Assembly (NCBI GenBank): GCA_030248225.1
Contig: JASANE010024711.1
Location: forward strand, 1-64,000
Direction: 5' to 3'
Length of the DNA: 64,000 nt
From: Trileptium ribeirensis
Taxonomy: Eukaryota > Nematoda > Enoplea > Enoplida > Thoracostomopsidae
The notes under the pieces were generated by a model. It did no database searches. It had not been told where the DNA came from and saw nothing but the letters and a program-made list of their open reading frames with translations. A program made the position numbers and the translations under genes. Position 1 is the stretch's first letter. Each line of letters begins with the position of its first letter. This document shows positions 38,170 through 51,400 of the stretch, in pieces.

Positions 38170-38710
38170 ACTTATATCTGAGGCCACCGCTTTTAATGGC
38201 ACCGTTTGTTGCACACAATAGTCATACATACTCGAGGTCCTAGGTCTCAATGGGGTCAGCTGTGCAGGGGTTGCTAGGCATATTTTCGGGCCAAGGTAAC
38301 CCTGAGGGGACAAAGTGTAATGCATGACATGCCGTTCTCGATATACTAAGCCTAAGCTTCCAGGCCCTAAATGAGACATACACTATACCGAAGTCGGGTG
38401 GGTTGCTGCCCCCGAACCCCCGGTCTAAACTGTTCTTATTTCTAATGATATAACGTATTGCTCCTCAGGGTTACCAGGACGATTTTCGATATAATTTTTG
38501 GGACTCAAAATTTTTTCCGATTTCTTGGCAATTTTCTTCCATATTTTGTCATTTTCTCACGATTTTTGTCAATTTTTAGACGATTTTGCCAATTTCCCAC
38601 CGATTTTCGGCGATTTCAGCCAAAATAATTTCCCGTGCGCCTTTGGGTTGGGGAAGGGTGGTGCAAAGCCACAGTGAAGAGGTGGCGGTAAGATTTAGGT
38701 TGTTACAAAA
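38170..38710. repeat. Simple-pattern and GC-rich block, mirror copy
   Basis: This is the reverse complement of 2880..3420, including the degenerate 'cgatttt' and 'ttgccaattt' words. Confidence 0.5.
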
Positions 38711-40795
38711 CGTTATCAAAATTAAATGTGAAAAAAATTTGATATAAAAGTTATTGCGAATGACGTCCTTACGTCAATGTGACATACCTCGTTGTTACGA
38801 ATTCTTAACAGCTAATCAGCGACAAGCCGGCACAAAAAGTATTATGTCTTTTTTGGAAAATTCAATTCCATTTAATTTTGCACTCATAGACTTTGGTGAA
38901 CTTCATAAATACGGGTAACATATATTGCATTTATGCAGACCGATTATTATAGGGAAGAAATAAAACATACAAAAGCTCAAGTAGACAGTTTTGAATTCAA
39001 CTACACAGGGACTAGAGAGTGAAGGACTATCAATGGAAAAAAACGCTGATTACGACATTTGCTTTCAATCTTTTTATTTAAAGCTTATTTTAAAACAAAT
39101 AAAAATGTTTACTAGTAACGATAGCATTTTTTCAAAATTTTACCACATTTCCTTGTACACAACAAATGTTACACTAGAAATTTGTTCATAAAATTGGGGT
39201 ATGGATAATGAATAAATACCAGCATTCCACTCAAGAACTCGTGGATAGGGCCACCGGTGATACCATGTAACATAAAACTTTGCTAGTAAACTATAACAGT
39301 GAAAAATCCTGACATGGGCATTGACGTTAGGATGTAGAGAAAAAATACGTTATAAATATAGCCCAAATCGATCATCTCAACTGAAGCGGGTCGACCTGGG
39401 TTGAGGTAGTTACAAATGTGTTATATACTGGGTGGTTTCAGCTGACTGGAGATGATTCTACTGCAACAGACGAGGTTCCATCTCAATGGAAGCGGTTCTA
39501 AAACCCATGTTTTACCTAACCATAGACAATGAAGCTCCCCAACAGCTATCGAGCTGTCAGTAATCAGGTTATGCATTATCCGTAAAATCCGCCATGTTCC
39601 AAAAATACTCGATGTTTAATACAAATTACGCTGTTATATTTTTACTGCCAAAACATGAGTTCATTGTAAAGCCACATATTTCTGTTGCCTCTGAATCAAG
39701 ACTAAGTTTTTCTTAAAACTTGTAATAATTTTTACGCTGGAAAAATGCCTAAAATCCGGCGCCACAATATTCATCCAAATCGAAATCTAATCTGGATAGG
39801 TTCAAATAAGTTATTCAACCTTAACTTGACCAGGGTGGCAGTAAATTGTTGGTTTTGAAAACTTTGTTTCAGTTTTATTATAAACACAGTTCGATTCGTA
39901 CAAAAACAATCTACAACCAGCGTTAAGTCTATTCTTAGAACTTAAGATATATACTATAAAATTTGTTCCAGGAATTAAAATATGTCCGAACTTCAAAGAA
40001 TACATAATATTTGAATATCAGAATCATGAGAAGGTTAGATACCTCTGCAGCCCTGAAAACTTGACACACATTCACCAATAACTACTCAATACCAAAAGTT
40101 TCCGATAAATTTGAAGATAAATGATTTTTTCCTAAAGCTTTCGTTACCAACAATGCATCATTAGGAATCCAATAAATCCGGCATCAATTTGTCATGGTAC
40201 TAATAAAGATTTTCTGAACCACATCGACCATCTGAGCGAATACTAACAAACCTAATATTGAAGCGATGGAATACTGCCTGGCTTTCGGTATAACAAAAAA
40301 CCGCATTATATTCAACGATTTTCCCTGTTTTAATTGTGCTAACGGTGCTGTTAAACTTAAGAAGCCCTACGACGTGGATAATAATTTAGACTGAATGATA
40401 CATTTGATATACATATACTAATATACATAAAATGCATACTAATCGTCATGAAGTTCTTGATATGCATCGCAAAATTCGTTAACACCAGTTTACGTTACAA
40501 AGAAGCTGTGTGAAACGTTTTTACGCAAAGTTTTTCCTAACAAATAAATTTATTATACACATATGTGTTATGCAACACAACTGGAGGCTCAACACGCTGC
40601 GCAATCATGGTTGTGCAGTTATTTTTTACCCTAGTTCTCAGGTGCATTGAAGTGCAAACTAGTACTGTAGTAAATTTAAATAAACTGCGAGTCCTACAGG
40701 TTTGAAAATATATTAAAAATAAGTCAAAACCTAAGGTAAATCTGGCAAAATATTCTTTTGTTTCTAATTTAAATCCAAAAGACCTTGCATATTGA
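38711..40795. other. No gene seen (mirror of 441..2879)
   Basis: AT-rich. It is shorter than the left counterpart because the 265-nt block and two local duplications are absent. Confidence 0.5.
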
Positions 40796-40799
40796 TAGG

Positions 40800-40970
40800 G
40801 AGGTGTAGTATCCCTCGGCGCGAGCGCCGACCCCCCCCTCACAGTGTCGGATCGCTCGACCCCCCCTGGCAGCGCAGCTACCCCCTTCCCTTCTGGCTGA
40901 TCACTTTCCGGGTTTGCCGAAGGTCAAACACTTAGGAGCCGTCTACCCCTGAGACCTTGGACCTTGAGCA
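40800..40970. repeat. GC-rich short dispersed repeat (mirror of 250..435)
   Basis: A C-rich block ends with CCCCTGAGACCTTGGACC and then TTGAGCATGTATG, the clearest copy of this motif pair in the window. Confidence 0.55.
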
Positions 40971-41231
40971 TGTATGTCAAAGGACATTGCAATCGATTTG
41001 GTTTCTGTCATCCCAAACACGTGGTCAACATTGTTGGATATAGACATAGTCTACCCCTTCATCTTCATTAACCATGGTATAAAAACTCTACTACTTAACT
41101 TGGCAACACACAAAATAATTCCGCATAAACTATTGCAGTGAAAAACTATAACAGCAGTGGAAGCAAAATATATACATACGCTAAAAATATTTTTCGTTGT
41201 CACAAAATACTACTTTATATAAAAACAGCTT

Positions 41232-43880
41232 CATATAGCGATGAAAATATCAGAGTACAGTATATACATAATATTATATCAACTAAACACTAGCGGGTTC
41301 GATACAGGGCAGTTTCAATTGCAGGGATCGCGGAGCCTAACCAAATTTTGGTTACTGCACCCACCGATACATACCGAGTGGGATTGGGCCGTCACAGATC
41401 TGAAAACATTCCAACAGCACTGTCCTGTACTGGGGGTTGGTGACGGGGGCACGACATAAAAGGAGTTATAAAGAAGTACGAAACTAGTATTTATAAAACC
41501 GGTATATAAAGGTTAGTGTAAAGAAATCGTCAGTAAAAAACTTTACCAATAATCATTAAAAACAGCCCACTGTCACAAATCTCTAGAATCGCCGCTGCAA
41601 CTAAAAAAGAACATGATAAGAAATCAATACTGTAAAGTTATAATCTTAAAGTTCACGAACAAGCATTTTCAAAGTGAATGGATGGAACCAAAAACTACAA
41701 AAACGTTTAGGGTTGCGCCAGGCGCTATTGCTGTTTATCAAAATATAATTTTCCGAAACGTATTGTAAATAAGTTTCTTCAGAATTTAGCAGATTTTGTT
41801 TCTTTTACTTAATTGAGTTCCGGTGGTATTATTCTCGTCTCCACCTGAAGGATAACCTTCCCTGCTAGAATTCAGAAATGTTTTCGAACTATTTTATGGA
41901 ATGGCTAAACATGTTCGGTGAAATCGACGACGACAGCAATTATCAGATTCAATTAATTTTTCGACAATACTATAGTGCCGGGAAATCGGTCTAGTTTTTA
42001 ATTCGTTTTGTTGTAAGACATAAAAATCCGCCCGCACAACTTTGTTTTAAATTTGCTGAAATGAAGTGAGCGTAGCAAATAATGGACTTCTCTCAAAAAA
42101 GAACATAATTGTGATAAAAATTATTTTTGACCGTCTGTTGTTCGCATAACTTAAAATCAACCAGATAGCCTTAACCATATTGATGGATTTCGCAATTTCG
42201 TTTCGACTCATAATGAAATGAAGCTGTGCACTAGGTTTGTATTCGCGCTAGTCCCATATTTTCAAATTTACGTTCTCACAAAGCCGACGCGAATTTGTCA
42301 ACTTTGGTCATTTGTGCGCAGCCAACATTTTAGGTTATAGCTCTTGCTAGGGGCATCGAATGGAAAAATGCAGACTACAACGTCCGACGGAATTCTCCCA
42401 TGGAGAGTTACAACATTGCTGTTACGAAATATTGGTCGGAGCAGCAGGTATCCAGCTATGACCAAAGTTTAAAAGATTAAATTTTGAAAATGTTGGTATG
42501 ATGCTCTTTGCTTATTTAGATGAACGATGGAATTACAAGGTTATTTAATCATTAATCGCGTTTATTCCATTGTTTTAAAATCTCAAATCATGCGTGTTAT
42601 TAGCCTTGCGGGACGCTTTTGGGGCAAAAATTTGGTAAAGTCACCTTTTCAGTACAGATGTATATAGGTCATTAGAATGTTTCTATATTGTAATGACGCG
42701 TTATTTAGCATTTCACCTAAACACATTTCTATGAAAATTATAATAAATTTTGCATATCTTCAGCATTAAATCTACCGGTTCTGCAGGACTGCTCAAAATT
42801 GAAAAACAATGGTTAGTCAAAAGTTTAACTTAACATCATGAGTATGTTAAGCCGATATTTGGTGATTGAGTTGGAACATTGCGAGTGCATTTTCACACGT
42901 GTTCGTTATTTTTCACCTCGACCATTTGGAATTATGCTTTCTGGAATAATATGACGTATGTACTTGAATAATTTCTGACAAATTGCTAAAATTACCCTCG
43001 TCACCCTGTGCTGTTTCTAATACATCAGCGCTGTAGCTATCAACCACGCTACAAAATCTCAGGTGTCAAGTAAAGAGTTTCCCACGATTCAATCTTCGTG
43101 AAAAACAGTCTCACTAGCACTTATTCTACTTGTCTCACCGAATATATAATATGTTTTGAACGTTTTCTTCGCCCAAGTTTGCAAGCATATCCAAACAAGA
43201 CAAAACCATCCGGTCCGCCTAAGTATTTATTCATTACGGGTAGCTCCTGATTTGCATATGTAGTACCGAATCTTCAATGCATGATCTGCGTCATTTTTAG
43301 ATTCTGTGAATTTAGTATCCACGGTACGTCATGTTGCACACTGTATTTTCTTTTCATATCGTTGTTCATACAATTGATATTTATTGCGCAGTTTGTGAGT
43401 TTTGTAAATTTTGTTTACAAGGTGCCGAGTAATGGCGTAAATATTTTACGACAACTTATGAAATTTTTTCCGTGCTCAAATGTCAAATTATATGCTTTAT
43501 ATTTTTTTGATGAAATTACAATGACAAACCATGGGTGTAAAATGAGTCAGAATTTTTTTTTGGTTTTGCTTGTTATTGTTCTACAACACAATTTTTAAGT
43601 ATTGCACCGTCCTAGATTTATTATTACAAGATATATTTAATTTAGTAGGAATTCCAATAAATTTATCAGAGTATTTAGATTCTTCTAGCTTCACAAAATT
43701 TTTTTAAATTTGTCGTTTGCGATTAATTGTAATAAACAATGCAGCAACAAGTGTTAGTTTTTTAAACAATGAACGGCATTTAAATATCTATTAGGTGCTC
43801 TTATTATTGCGTGGTTAATTTTTATTTTAAATTTCGCAGCGATCTAAAGTTTGTTTGGAATACCAAGAAGTCCTGTTTGC
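41232..43880. other. No supported gene; AT-rich
   Basis: A short GC-richer patch at 41290..41460 contains GGGTTCGATAC, which resembles a pol III B-box core, but no A-box or tRNA fold could be built. A 38-codon frame at 41879..41995 and a 105-codon AT-rich frame at 43281..43598 lack splice or family signals. Confidence 0.5.
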
Positions 43881-43912
43881 AATCTAGGTTTTGCTAGCCT
43901 GGATTTTGGGTG

Positions 43913-43920
43913 TATATAAG
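43913..43920 (+). promoter_or_regulatory. TATA box
   Basis: TATATAAG is followed about 30 nt downstream by a likely initiator region. At 44021 there is a good 5' splice site (AGA|GTAAGT). This arrangement fits a pol II promoter with a short leader exon, or the U3/R part of a retroelement LTR. No coding sequence downstream could be linked to it. Confidence 0.45.
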
Positions 43921-44167
43921 CTGAGGTTTTGTTTCGATTATCGAAGCAGTTGCTGCCATCGACTGCAGAGGTAGTTGGAGCAGTTAGTTCGCAGAGTCAG
44001 TCGCGATCGGATACCTCAGAGTAAGTGTCGTTTATTATCTAATTTATTTCTTAGCTTACAAACCGTAAGGCACCTTGTTATTTAACACTGTTCTAGCTAG
44101 ACAGTAGTTACATAAAGCTAAGACTTAGCGCTGATTCCGAGTTTAAGAAAAATTTGGGGTTTATTGA

Positions 44168-44354
44168 GAGCAGACGGGCTGCTCTGAATATTTTCTGTTG
44201 AGAGCACAGGGGTGCTCCATTTATTAGTGGGTCTTTGAGAGCACACGGGGTGCTCCACATTTTCTTGGGTTATTGAGAGCAGACGGGCTGCTCCTAAAAT
44301 TTTCCGCTGAGAGCAGAGGGCTGCTCCACTTTTTTAGAGAGCACAGGGGTGCTC
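44168..44354 (+). ncRNA. Array of six short hairpins with covarying stems
   Basis: Six units of the form GAGCA-N-(A/AC)GGG-N'-TGCTC sit at 44168..44184, 44202..44217, 44239..44255, 44277..44293, 44311..44326 and 44339..44354. The stem-closing pair is G-C in units 1, 4 and 5 (GAGCAG/CTGCTC) and C-G in units 2, 3 and 6 (GAGCAC/GTGCTC). The change is always matched on the other side. Loops are ACGGG or AGGG. Spacers of 12-21 nt are AT-rich and not repeated. A seventh, unrelated stem TTGGGC/GCCCAA follows at 44376..44390. Function is unknown. An RNA element or protein-binding array in a transcript starting near 43945 is inferred. Confidence 0.55.
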
Positions 44355-44368
44355 CGATAAAATTTATT

Positions 44369-44393
44369 GACTAGGTTGGGCTAAGCCCAAGTC
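44369..44393 (+). other. Inverted repeat after the hairpin array
   Basis: TTGGGC-TAA-GCCCAA is flanked by GAC and GTC. It lies 15 nt after the last hairpin. The word GGATCCACCTTGT recurs twice downstream with one small difference (44415 and 44479). Confidence 0.5.
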
Positions 44394-45464
44394 AAAGCTT
44401 AGGCCAGATCGAAGGATCCACCTTGTAGTTCATAAAGTTTGCTCGAGCATTAATATTAATTTATTATTTGGATCCTTAGATCCACCTTGTCAATTCAAAC
44501 AATTCATTACTTTATTGCCGTACTACTATTTATTTTAGTAATATTAAGTTAGGTGCTTATTATTATTGGTGTAGTAAGTGAAGTCCTAGGTTCAGAGTAC
44601 TAACCATTACACAAGGTCATCGTTGCAAAAGTTAAGAATTTTATACCTATTAGGACTCGCTTCGCTACAATATATTGTCTGGTTTGCTGAATACGATAAA
44701 AAGAAATATATTAGCGGGGCATGTGTCGAGCAAGCGTGGGGGCCCTACAACTTAAAAAATCATTCTTCAAATTATAATTTTTCTTAAAATCTGTGATTTA
44801 TAAATTTAAAATTTTCGTCTTTTTGGTCATTGGAGAAAGAAATAAGAGCTCGACGGTTTTGATATATGGTTAAAATAGCCGTAGATTGTCATTAAAGTAT
44901 TGATATTGCGGTACATTCAAAGGGATCAGTAAGCGGATTTTGCAACGACAATGGCTTCCCTCGCTTTGCGAATTATCAGTATTATTATTGTCCCAAATTC
45001 AACGACGTTCAACACCAATACCTAACGAAAAATGATATAAAAACTCCATAATAGAGCCCTGAAAAAGAGTGTGACATTTATATCACATTACATGATGTGT
45101 TGTTGGATGATGCGGTCGCTTTTTACGTCATCTGTCCCACGTATACGAGAATGACAAATTTCTAACTCATGTCCTGTCTCTCAACCTCCGTTGTATGTAC
45201 TTGAAAAATAGAATGTGGAAAACCGAAAATTTTTTTAGTTTTAGATATTTTATTTTTGTGTTCAATTTTGGAACAAATGTTGGGAAGACATGAGAAAACG
45301 TGAAATTTGTCCTCCCATATAAAGCGGTACAAATGACTCAAAAATGGACCGCGTCATCACACAACCAATACACAGTGTTACATTCCAGCTCAAGGGTCCA
45401 TCATCAGCTGTTTATGGTAAGAAATAAAATCTGGTTGAGTGAAACTATTTATAGTTCTAGTTAT

Positions 45465-48400
45465 TTACTTCAAGACATTAGTTTTCCATGACAAATAGCA
45501 ATTCCAAAACAACGCAACGGTCTGCACAAAAATCAAGCGATAATTTAGCGGAACATAATAAAAATTAAATATCTGTGCAGCTGGCCAAATTTTTAGTCCC
45601 GTTAAAAATATGTCCCAAAAGTCTCGACGCATCTTTTCGACGGACTCGTCTAGTGAGCAGCCTTCGAGCAAGCGCAAACTTATGAGAAGTGTCGTTTGCA
45701 GAGACGGTGACATGATCGCCTGATCAGCAGCGACGCGGACAAGTGGACGGAATCGCGGACCGCCGAGCATCACGTTCCGTTCCAGAAAAACATACCATCC
45801 TAAAAATAAATTAATACGTTTTAATGAGTGTTGCTGTATACTACACTATTATTTTGTAGAAATCGCTTTCAAACTCAAATCATAGCGTACTACTTTTGGT
45901 ATATAGGGTACTGAATTTGGGTGATCCACATCTTATCTTCATTAAAAGGCGTACAGCGGAGGAGTTTGTTATCCCACATTTGCGCAGAATTTAGAATGGA
46001 ACAATCTGATTACATCAGCAGTTCATCGCGTTTACGACTCTGGCATGTCCGGTGAGGTCCCAATACGGAAACACGAATCAACCAAAAAGAACTACGCAGG
46101 GCTAAGAGCATTTACAGTTTAGTTTACTTAGTAACACATATGGTCAGAAAATTGTACGATGTTTCGTAATGTTCAAAGCAAATCCAGACATATTGATATA
46201 TAGATCGTAACACATAGATAATAGTAATAACGGTTATCCTTCTTTTGTATAGCAGTTGGTTTAATACAAAATGTTGTATTTCCGAGAAGTTAGGGCGCTA
46301 AGGCCCTTTTAAGAGTTGGAATAAAATTGAAAGTTGTTTCCACAAATACTATTTTTACTTGACGCCATCCAATGCCTTCCTGGAGAAAGCTAAGATTTTA
46401 AACACTTGCACAATATTTAGGAAACTGTTTGTCCACTCATTTCTGGTTCTACTACATTCAAGAGACTGTGTCAATACTGTAACAGCCCGAGTTTTTGTGC
46501 CAGGTTCTAAATATCCAAAATCAGGCCAAATCGGCTTCAAACTCAGCGGATAAAGGGCGATCGGATACCAGTGGAACGTGATCCAGGGATTTGTTTATGT
46601 ATTGTTCATAAGCATGCCAAATAAAATAAATATTGTATTGTTGTGCTATAAATGTGTAATCACGCTCCACCAGCCCGAGGTGCGCGGGGTGATTTCGCAC
46701 CACAGCCGCATCACAATTCATTTTCAGGGTATCAATTCATTTTCGGGGTATCCGATCGATCCCGGAATTGCTATTGTATTATAAATAACAAAGATTTGCT
46801 ATTGTGCGATTGATCTGTATTGGAATATAGCACGGATGCGTAGTCGCATAGGCCGGCGACAAGGGGAAAGATTTCATGTTCTATCGGAATCCGACATAAC
46901 AATTTTGTTGATTAGGTTACCCCAGGGTCGATTCCGGTACGTATCCGTAAACAATAACGTATACCTATTTGTTGTTGAATAGTACAATGTATACTGTGTA
47001 TGTGGCCGAGTGTCAGGATGGGGCGGGGCGTCGCGCGAAACCCCTGCGGCAAAATGCAATTTGGACTTTCTATAATGGACTAAGGTTTTGAAGCTTATCC
47101 TGACACGCCGGCGGAATATAACAAGTTATTTTGCATGGTGCGGGATATTTTGAATACATGAAAAAAAGATAAAATGGACCTAATGTAAAAAGGTTTCATT
47201 TTTACAAGAGGTGTAAGAATTTTGGGGCTTTTATGTATTTCAAACCAAAAAGGGGGCATTAAATTATCATTAGGGATCTATAAGGCTTCAAAATTGTTCG
47301 TTCGGGTGAACTTAACCCCAACCCGTAAGTACTTATGGACCCCAATCAGGCGTTTAAACTCCCAAACTTTAAGGTCCCAAATTGTTACAACTCAAACCAA
47401 AACACCCCGATTTTTCGAACCCCGTACCTTAATTGGGCCCTATACTAACCATCCCACTGGAGACCGGGGCCGCCCGCCCCAACGCAGGACTCACACAACT
47501 GAGTTGGGACCCAAAACTTTACTATCTATTTTACACGTATAAAACGGCCTCTAACGGGCCCTCAGAGGAGCTACATCAAATCTACTATTTTTATAAGTAG
47601 GCGACCAGCCAGGGCATGGATATGATTCCGCCTCCGGCCGCCTACTCCCCTCCGTTCTTGAAATATAACAAAAAAACACGCTAACGTCCTGATTTCTTTA
47701 AGGCGCCTATAGTGCTCGTATATTTTGGCATTATCAAAACCTTGCCCCAACCAGCACAAGGTTTAGTTTTGTTTACGTTGTGCCCCCTTTCTCCAAAACG
47801 AGCCCTGTCTGTGGGCATTAATCTTGTTGTTTTGACTGAGTGGCCGACGACCCAGCAAGTTGCTGTAGGGCTCTGTTTACTGTGTTGTTTTATATTGTAT
47901 GTATGTTTGGCTTGACGGTCGACATTTGTACGATTTTTGCTCATCTTTGTGTACCATTTGAGCCGCACAGCGATTTTAACATGTTCGTACGATTTCAAAT
48001 TTGAACAAAAAAGGGGGTAGATAAGAGGTATAAAAGGAGACTGCACAATTCCCCGATTGGGAAAAGTCGAGCTTTTAGGTTTTTGTTTTGGCGGTTGTCG
48101 CCATTTAAAATTTCATTCTCGCTAGTCTTTTGTTTTTCTTTTCTGCCTGCTTTCAGATATACCAGGGGTGGTTTCTCGCCGTGCCCCCACGGTGGAGAGC
48201 CTCCCCTGGCTTTAGCTTCCTTTCGATCATGCAGAGGGCCGCCCTTTGCGACGTTGGAGCGTCGGAAGGATGCTCCGCGCGCTCGTAAAGGCCGGGCCCC
48301 GCCAAAATTCGCAAAATTATATCAAATTACTCAAAATTTAAATCCACGCGCATCTCGATTGGTTCCCCGGTCCTCGGACGTTTTCTTTCTGTTCGCGAGT

Positions 48401-51400
48401 CCGAGTAGTGATCAAAATTTTTACTCTAAGGCAAATGATCAGGTTTTAAGAGACCTCTCAGGACGCATAAGGAGTAAGCTGGCGTTTTTCGAAATTTTAG
48501 GAGTTTCGAGACAGTCGCGATCATCGTCGCGGTTTTGGCATTTCCCGAGCGATACCCCGCGGTGTTTCTGCAAATTTTGGGGTTGCGTTCATTTTCACAA
48601 AAAGGGAAAGAACCCAGGCACCCCAAGTCGTGCAGCTGCGGTAACCGGGAGCCCTGGTAGCTTTGGCCCTGGATCGAAAGCCTCTGCTGTCCCTAACGTG
48701 TCGTCTCGGCAGGTCAAGGGGCCCAGACTGCTTTCTACCCTTCCCTTAGAAGAGAATTGTAGTTCATCTTTCATCGGGTGACGAACCGTGACTGTCTCGG
48801 CCAACATTAGAATCTTTACATAGGGTTAGGCGAAAAATGTTATAGTACGAAGGGAAGTAGCTAAGGGCTACCTCTAAGTAAGCTTCAACCAAAATTTATG
48901 GGTGGCGATAGGAGTAATTCTGGGGACGCAGTCGTTTGCATCCTCAAGTGACACTAGCTGCCTCCGATCCAATTTCAGAACTAAGCTCGCAGCGCTAAAC
49001 TTTCATCCGTATGTCGAGTTCTCCGCTTTTGCGAGCAGTGCCGATGCAAGCGACTGCGGACCAGGACTCGATAAAAGTTTAGGAGGCTCACTAGCTGAGC
49101 GTAGAACGAAATAGAGACTGGAGCTGTCGGTGAGCAAACGGCATTAAACTTTGGTGGGACGTGGGTTTTCTAGCCGTGCAACCACGGGGAGAATCCACGT
49201 CGGCACCCTCTCCCGGAATGTCTGGGAGCGAGTTTCAAATTGTACCGAGTCAGATCGTTCGCGGACCGCTCCAGTCGTTGTCGAAATTGCACGAAAATTT
49301 TGGACCTTCGATCCCGTTTTACACTCGTAGTTCAAAATACGCAAGGGACAAATCATCATGGTTTAATAGGTAGCCAGCTGTTTCATTGACAGAGGAGCGC
49401 AACTGGGGAGTTCCAAGAAAAACCCATCATTTTTCCATCAAAAATTCGTCGGGCTCAGTTCGATCAAATATTCTAAGGGTATCATACTCAACGGGGATGT
49501 AGTATGTGCCTCAGGGTATCTTGCAGGGTACCCGACCTTAACCTTGTCATACCATAAGTGTTGTGCATAATTAGTTGTACACCCCGATTGGGTGGTGTTT
49601 ATAAAGTGTGCCAAATACAAAAAATTGGATTCGATAGTAAATCTGTTGAACCGTAGTAACTTTCTAAAGCAGTTCGGAGTTTTGGTTAATTTTCTGACCT
49701 CGGTAGAATTTCAGAAATCAGTTTCAACAGGAACCCCTAAGGAGTTTGAATCTAAGGCAATTTTGCGCCATAGCGAGCAAGTCATCCACCACCGCAAGCC
49801 TGTCGATCTAATCTGCTGACGCAAGTTCTCCCGCATGCTCCTGCTTCAAGGCCCGAGCCGGCAACCCACTCTGCACCCCGCACTATATCCGTGCTTACTT
49901 GAACTATCAGGAACGCCCCTGCCGCGAACCCCTCGCAGTTAATTATCGCTTTGCATAGCTCGCCGCCCGGCATATAACACTAGTAGTTAGAGCCTAGACA
50001 CTCAAGGGTCTGGGGCCTCCGCCTCAGTGCCCCAACATTATTATAAGTAATCAAATTCCGGGGACATACCCCGACGAGGCCACGATTAGGATTGACACGT
50101 GGTCATAGTCTAGGTTTCAGGGCCAGCCGTGCCAGGATCAGAACGAGAGAATAGTGCAAAGGGGCACACCCAAAACTAGGCCATTCCTAGAATCGCGACC
50201 GCGCAGCATTCTAGTCATTGGGGTAAGACATTACATTCTCCCGGGACAAAACGGGGGAGCCTCGCTAGGCTATACCAGGACCAGTGAACCCCGCTTAGGG
50301 GATTAGTTGGATTAGGAGGGAAAAGCGAGTCACCTGTGAGCAGGCTTAAAGGTTGACTCTCCCTCAGGGGGACCTTCGTACCACTAGATACGTGGGCCAA
50401 TATAGGGGCCAGGCCGAACACCTTGGTAAACCCGCCGGCAGCCTACTAAGCTAAGCGGTTCCCTTAGGTCATCTAGCAGATCACCGGGGGGCCGTGGAAG
50501 CCGGGGTTGTCCGGGCACCGCACCAAGGAAAATGGTGGTACAGCTGGGATCCCTTAGGGCCAGAACTGGTCCTAGTACAATACTACTAACGACAGCAAAC
50601 AATTACACTTATCATAAAACTCATGATAAATAGCAAAACCGCCATAACTACTCAATTTATATCAACGCAGTTTATCACAGTTTTCGCGGTCGAAACTTTG
50701 TGGTTTGCTAAATACAAAAACCAATAGTTTGGTATTTTTCAAAAAGCTTTAAATTTTATAATCTTGACGGGAGATATTATCTAAGCTAAATTTTGTTGTC
50801 ATTCAATAAATGTACATAATACACCATTATCTACACCACATTACTTTAACTGTTAGTGGAATAGAATACAAAATGCGCAATTCCATACATATTAAGCAAG
50901 AAGAACCCAATCTGACACAATTTACGTGCTCTATAAACTACACTGTTATATATTTGGGCAAATATATAGTAGTATCTCAAAAGCGAGTGGTAACGGAGTG
51001 AGCATGGCTACTAAGAAGTATTCCTAGCTTTACCTTTACTGGCGTTCATGTCGTATTCAAAACGTGTTGTGCGAATATGGTCCGACCCTTAAAACCAACC
51101 ACTGCCCTGTAATGACATGATACAGCGTCAACAGGACTCGGAGGACAAGACCATCGTATTCAAGGTGCTTGAAAACCTAAAAAATGTTTTAACGCTCCTA
51201 CACCGCAATAACGTGCCACAAAAGCAAAAAGGTGTTCAGTGACAATACGTCGTCAAGATACCAAAAACAACACATCACCCTGGAAGGACATGATACAGCA
51301 AACAGCTCTCCGACGGCAACACTATCGTATTCAGCGCGTTTGAAAACCTATTGAAGAATGTCGTGACGCTCACACACCGCAATAACATGCCACAAAAAAG

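Larger units (their letters stand above)
22580..41231. repeat. Right arm of giant inverted repeat
   Basis: This is the mirror copy of 1..19069. It is about 0.4 kb shorter, mainly because it lacks the 265-nt block of the left arm and several short local duplications. The Mpv17-family gene it carries is intact, while the left twin is broken. Beyond 41231 the window start leaves nothing to compare with, so the true outer edge is unknown. Confidence 0.95.

Noticed and set aside
41290..41460. tRNA or tRNA-derived SINE from the GGGTTCGATAC word
   Set aside because: No A-box at the right distance and no cloverleaf could be formed.
43281..43598. 105-codon hydrophobic frame
   Set aside because: Its phenylalanine- and leucine-rich composition is what AT-rich DNA gives by chance; no acceptor, donor or promoter fits it.
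48000..50600. Ribosomal RNA gene because of the high GC content
   Set aside because: No universally conserved rRNA core words could be found on either strand, and the sequence contains long open frames and element-like features instead.
43913..50610. TATA box plus hairpin array as the 5' LTR of the GC-rich block at 47.2-50.6 kb
   Set aside because: Intact exon 2 of gene D (45465..45799) lies between them, so they cannot be one uninterrupted element.
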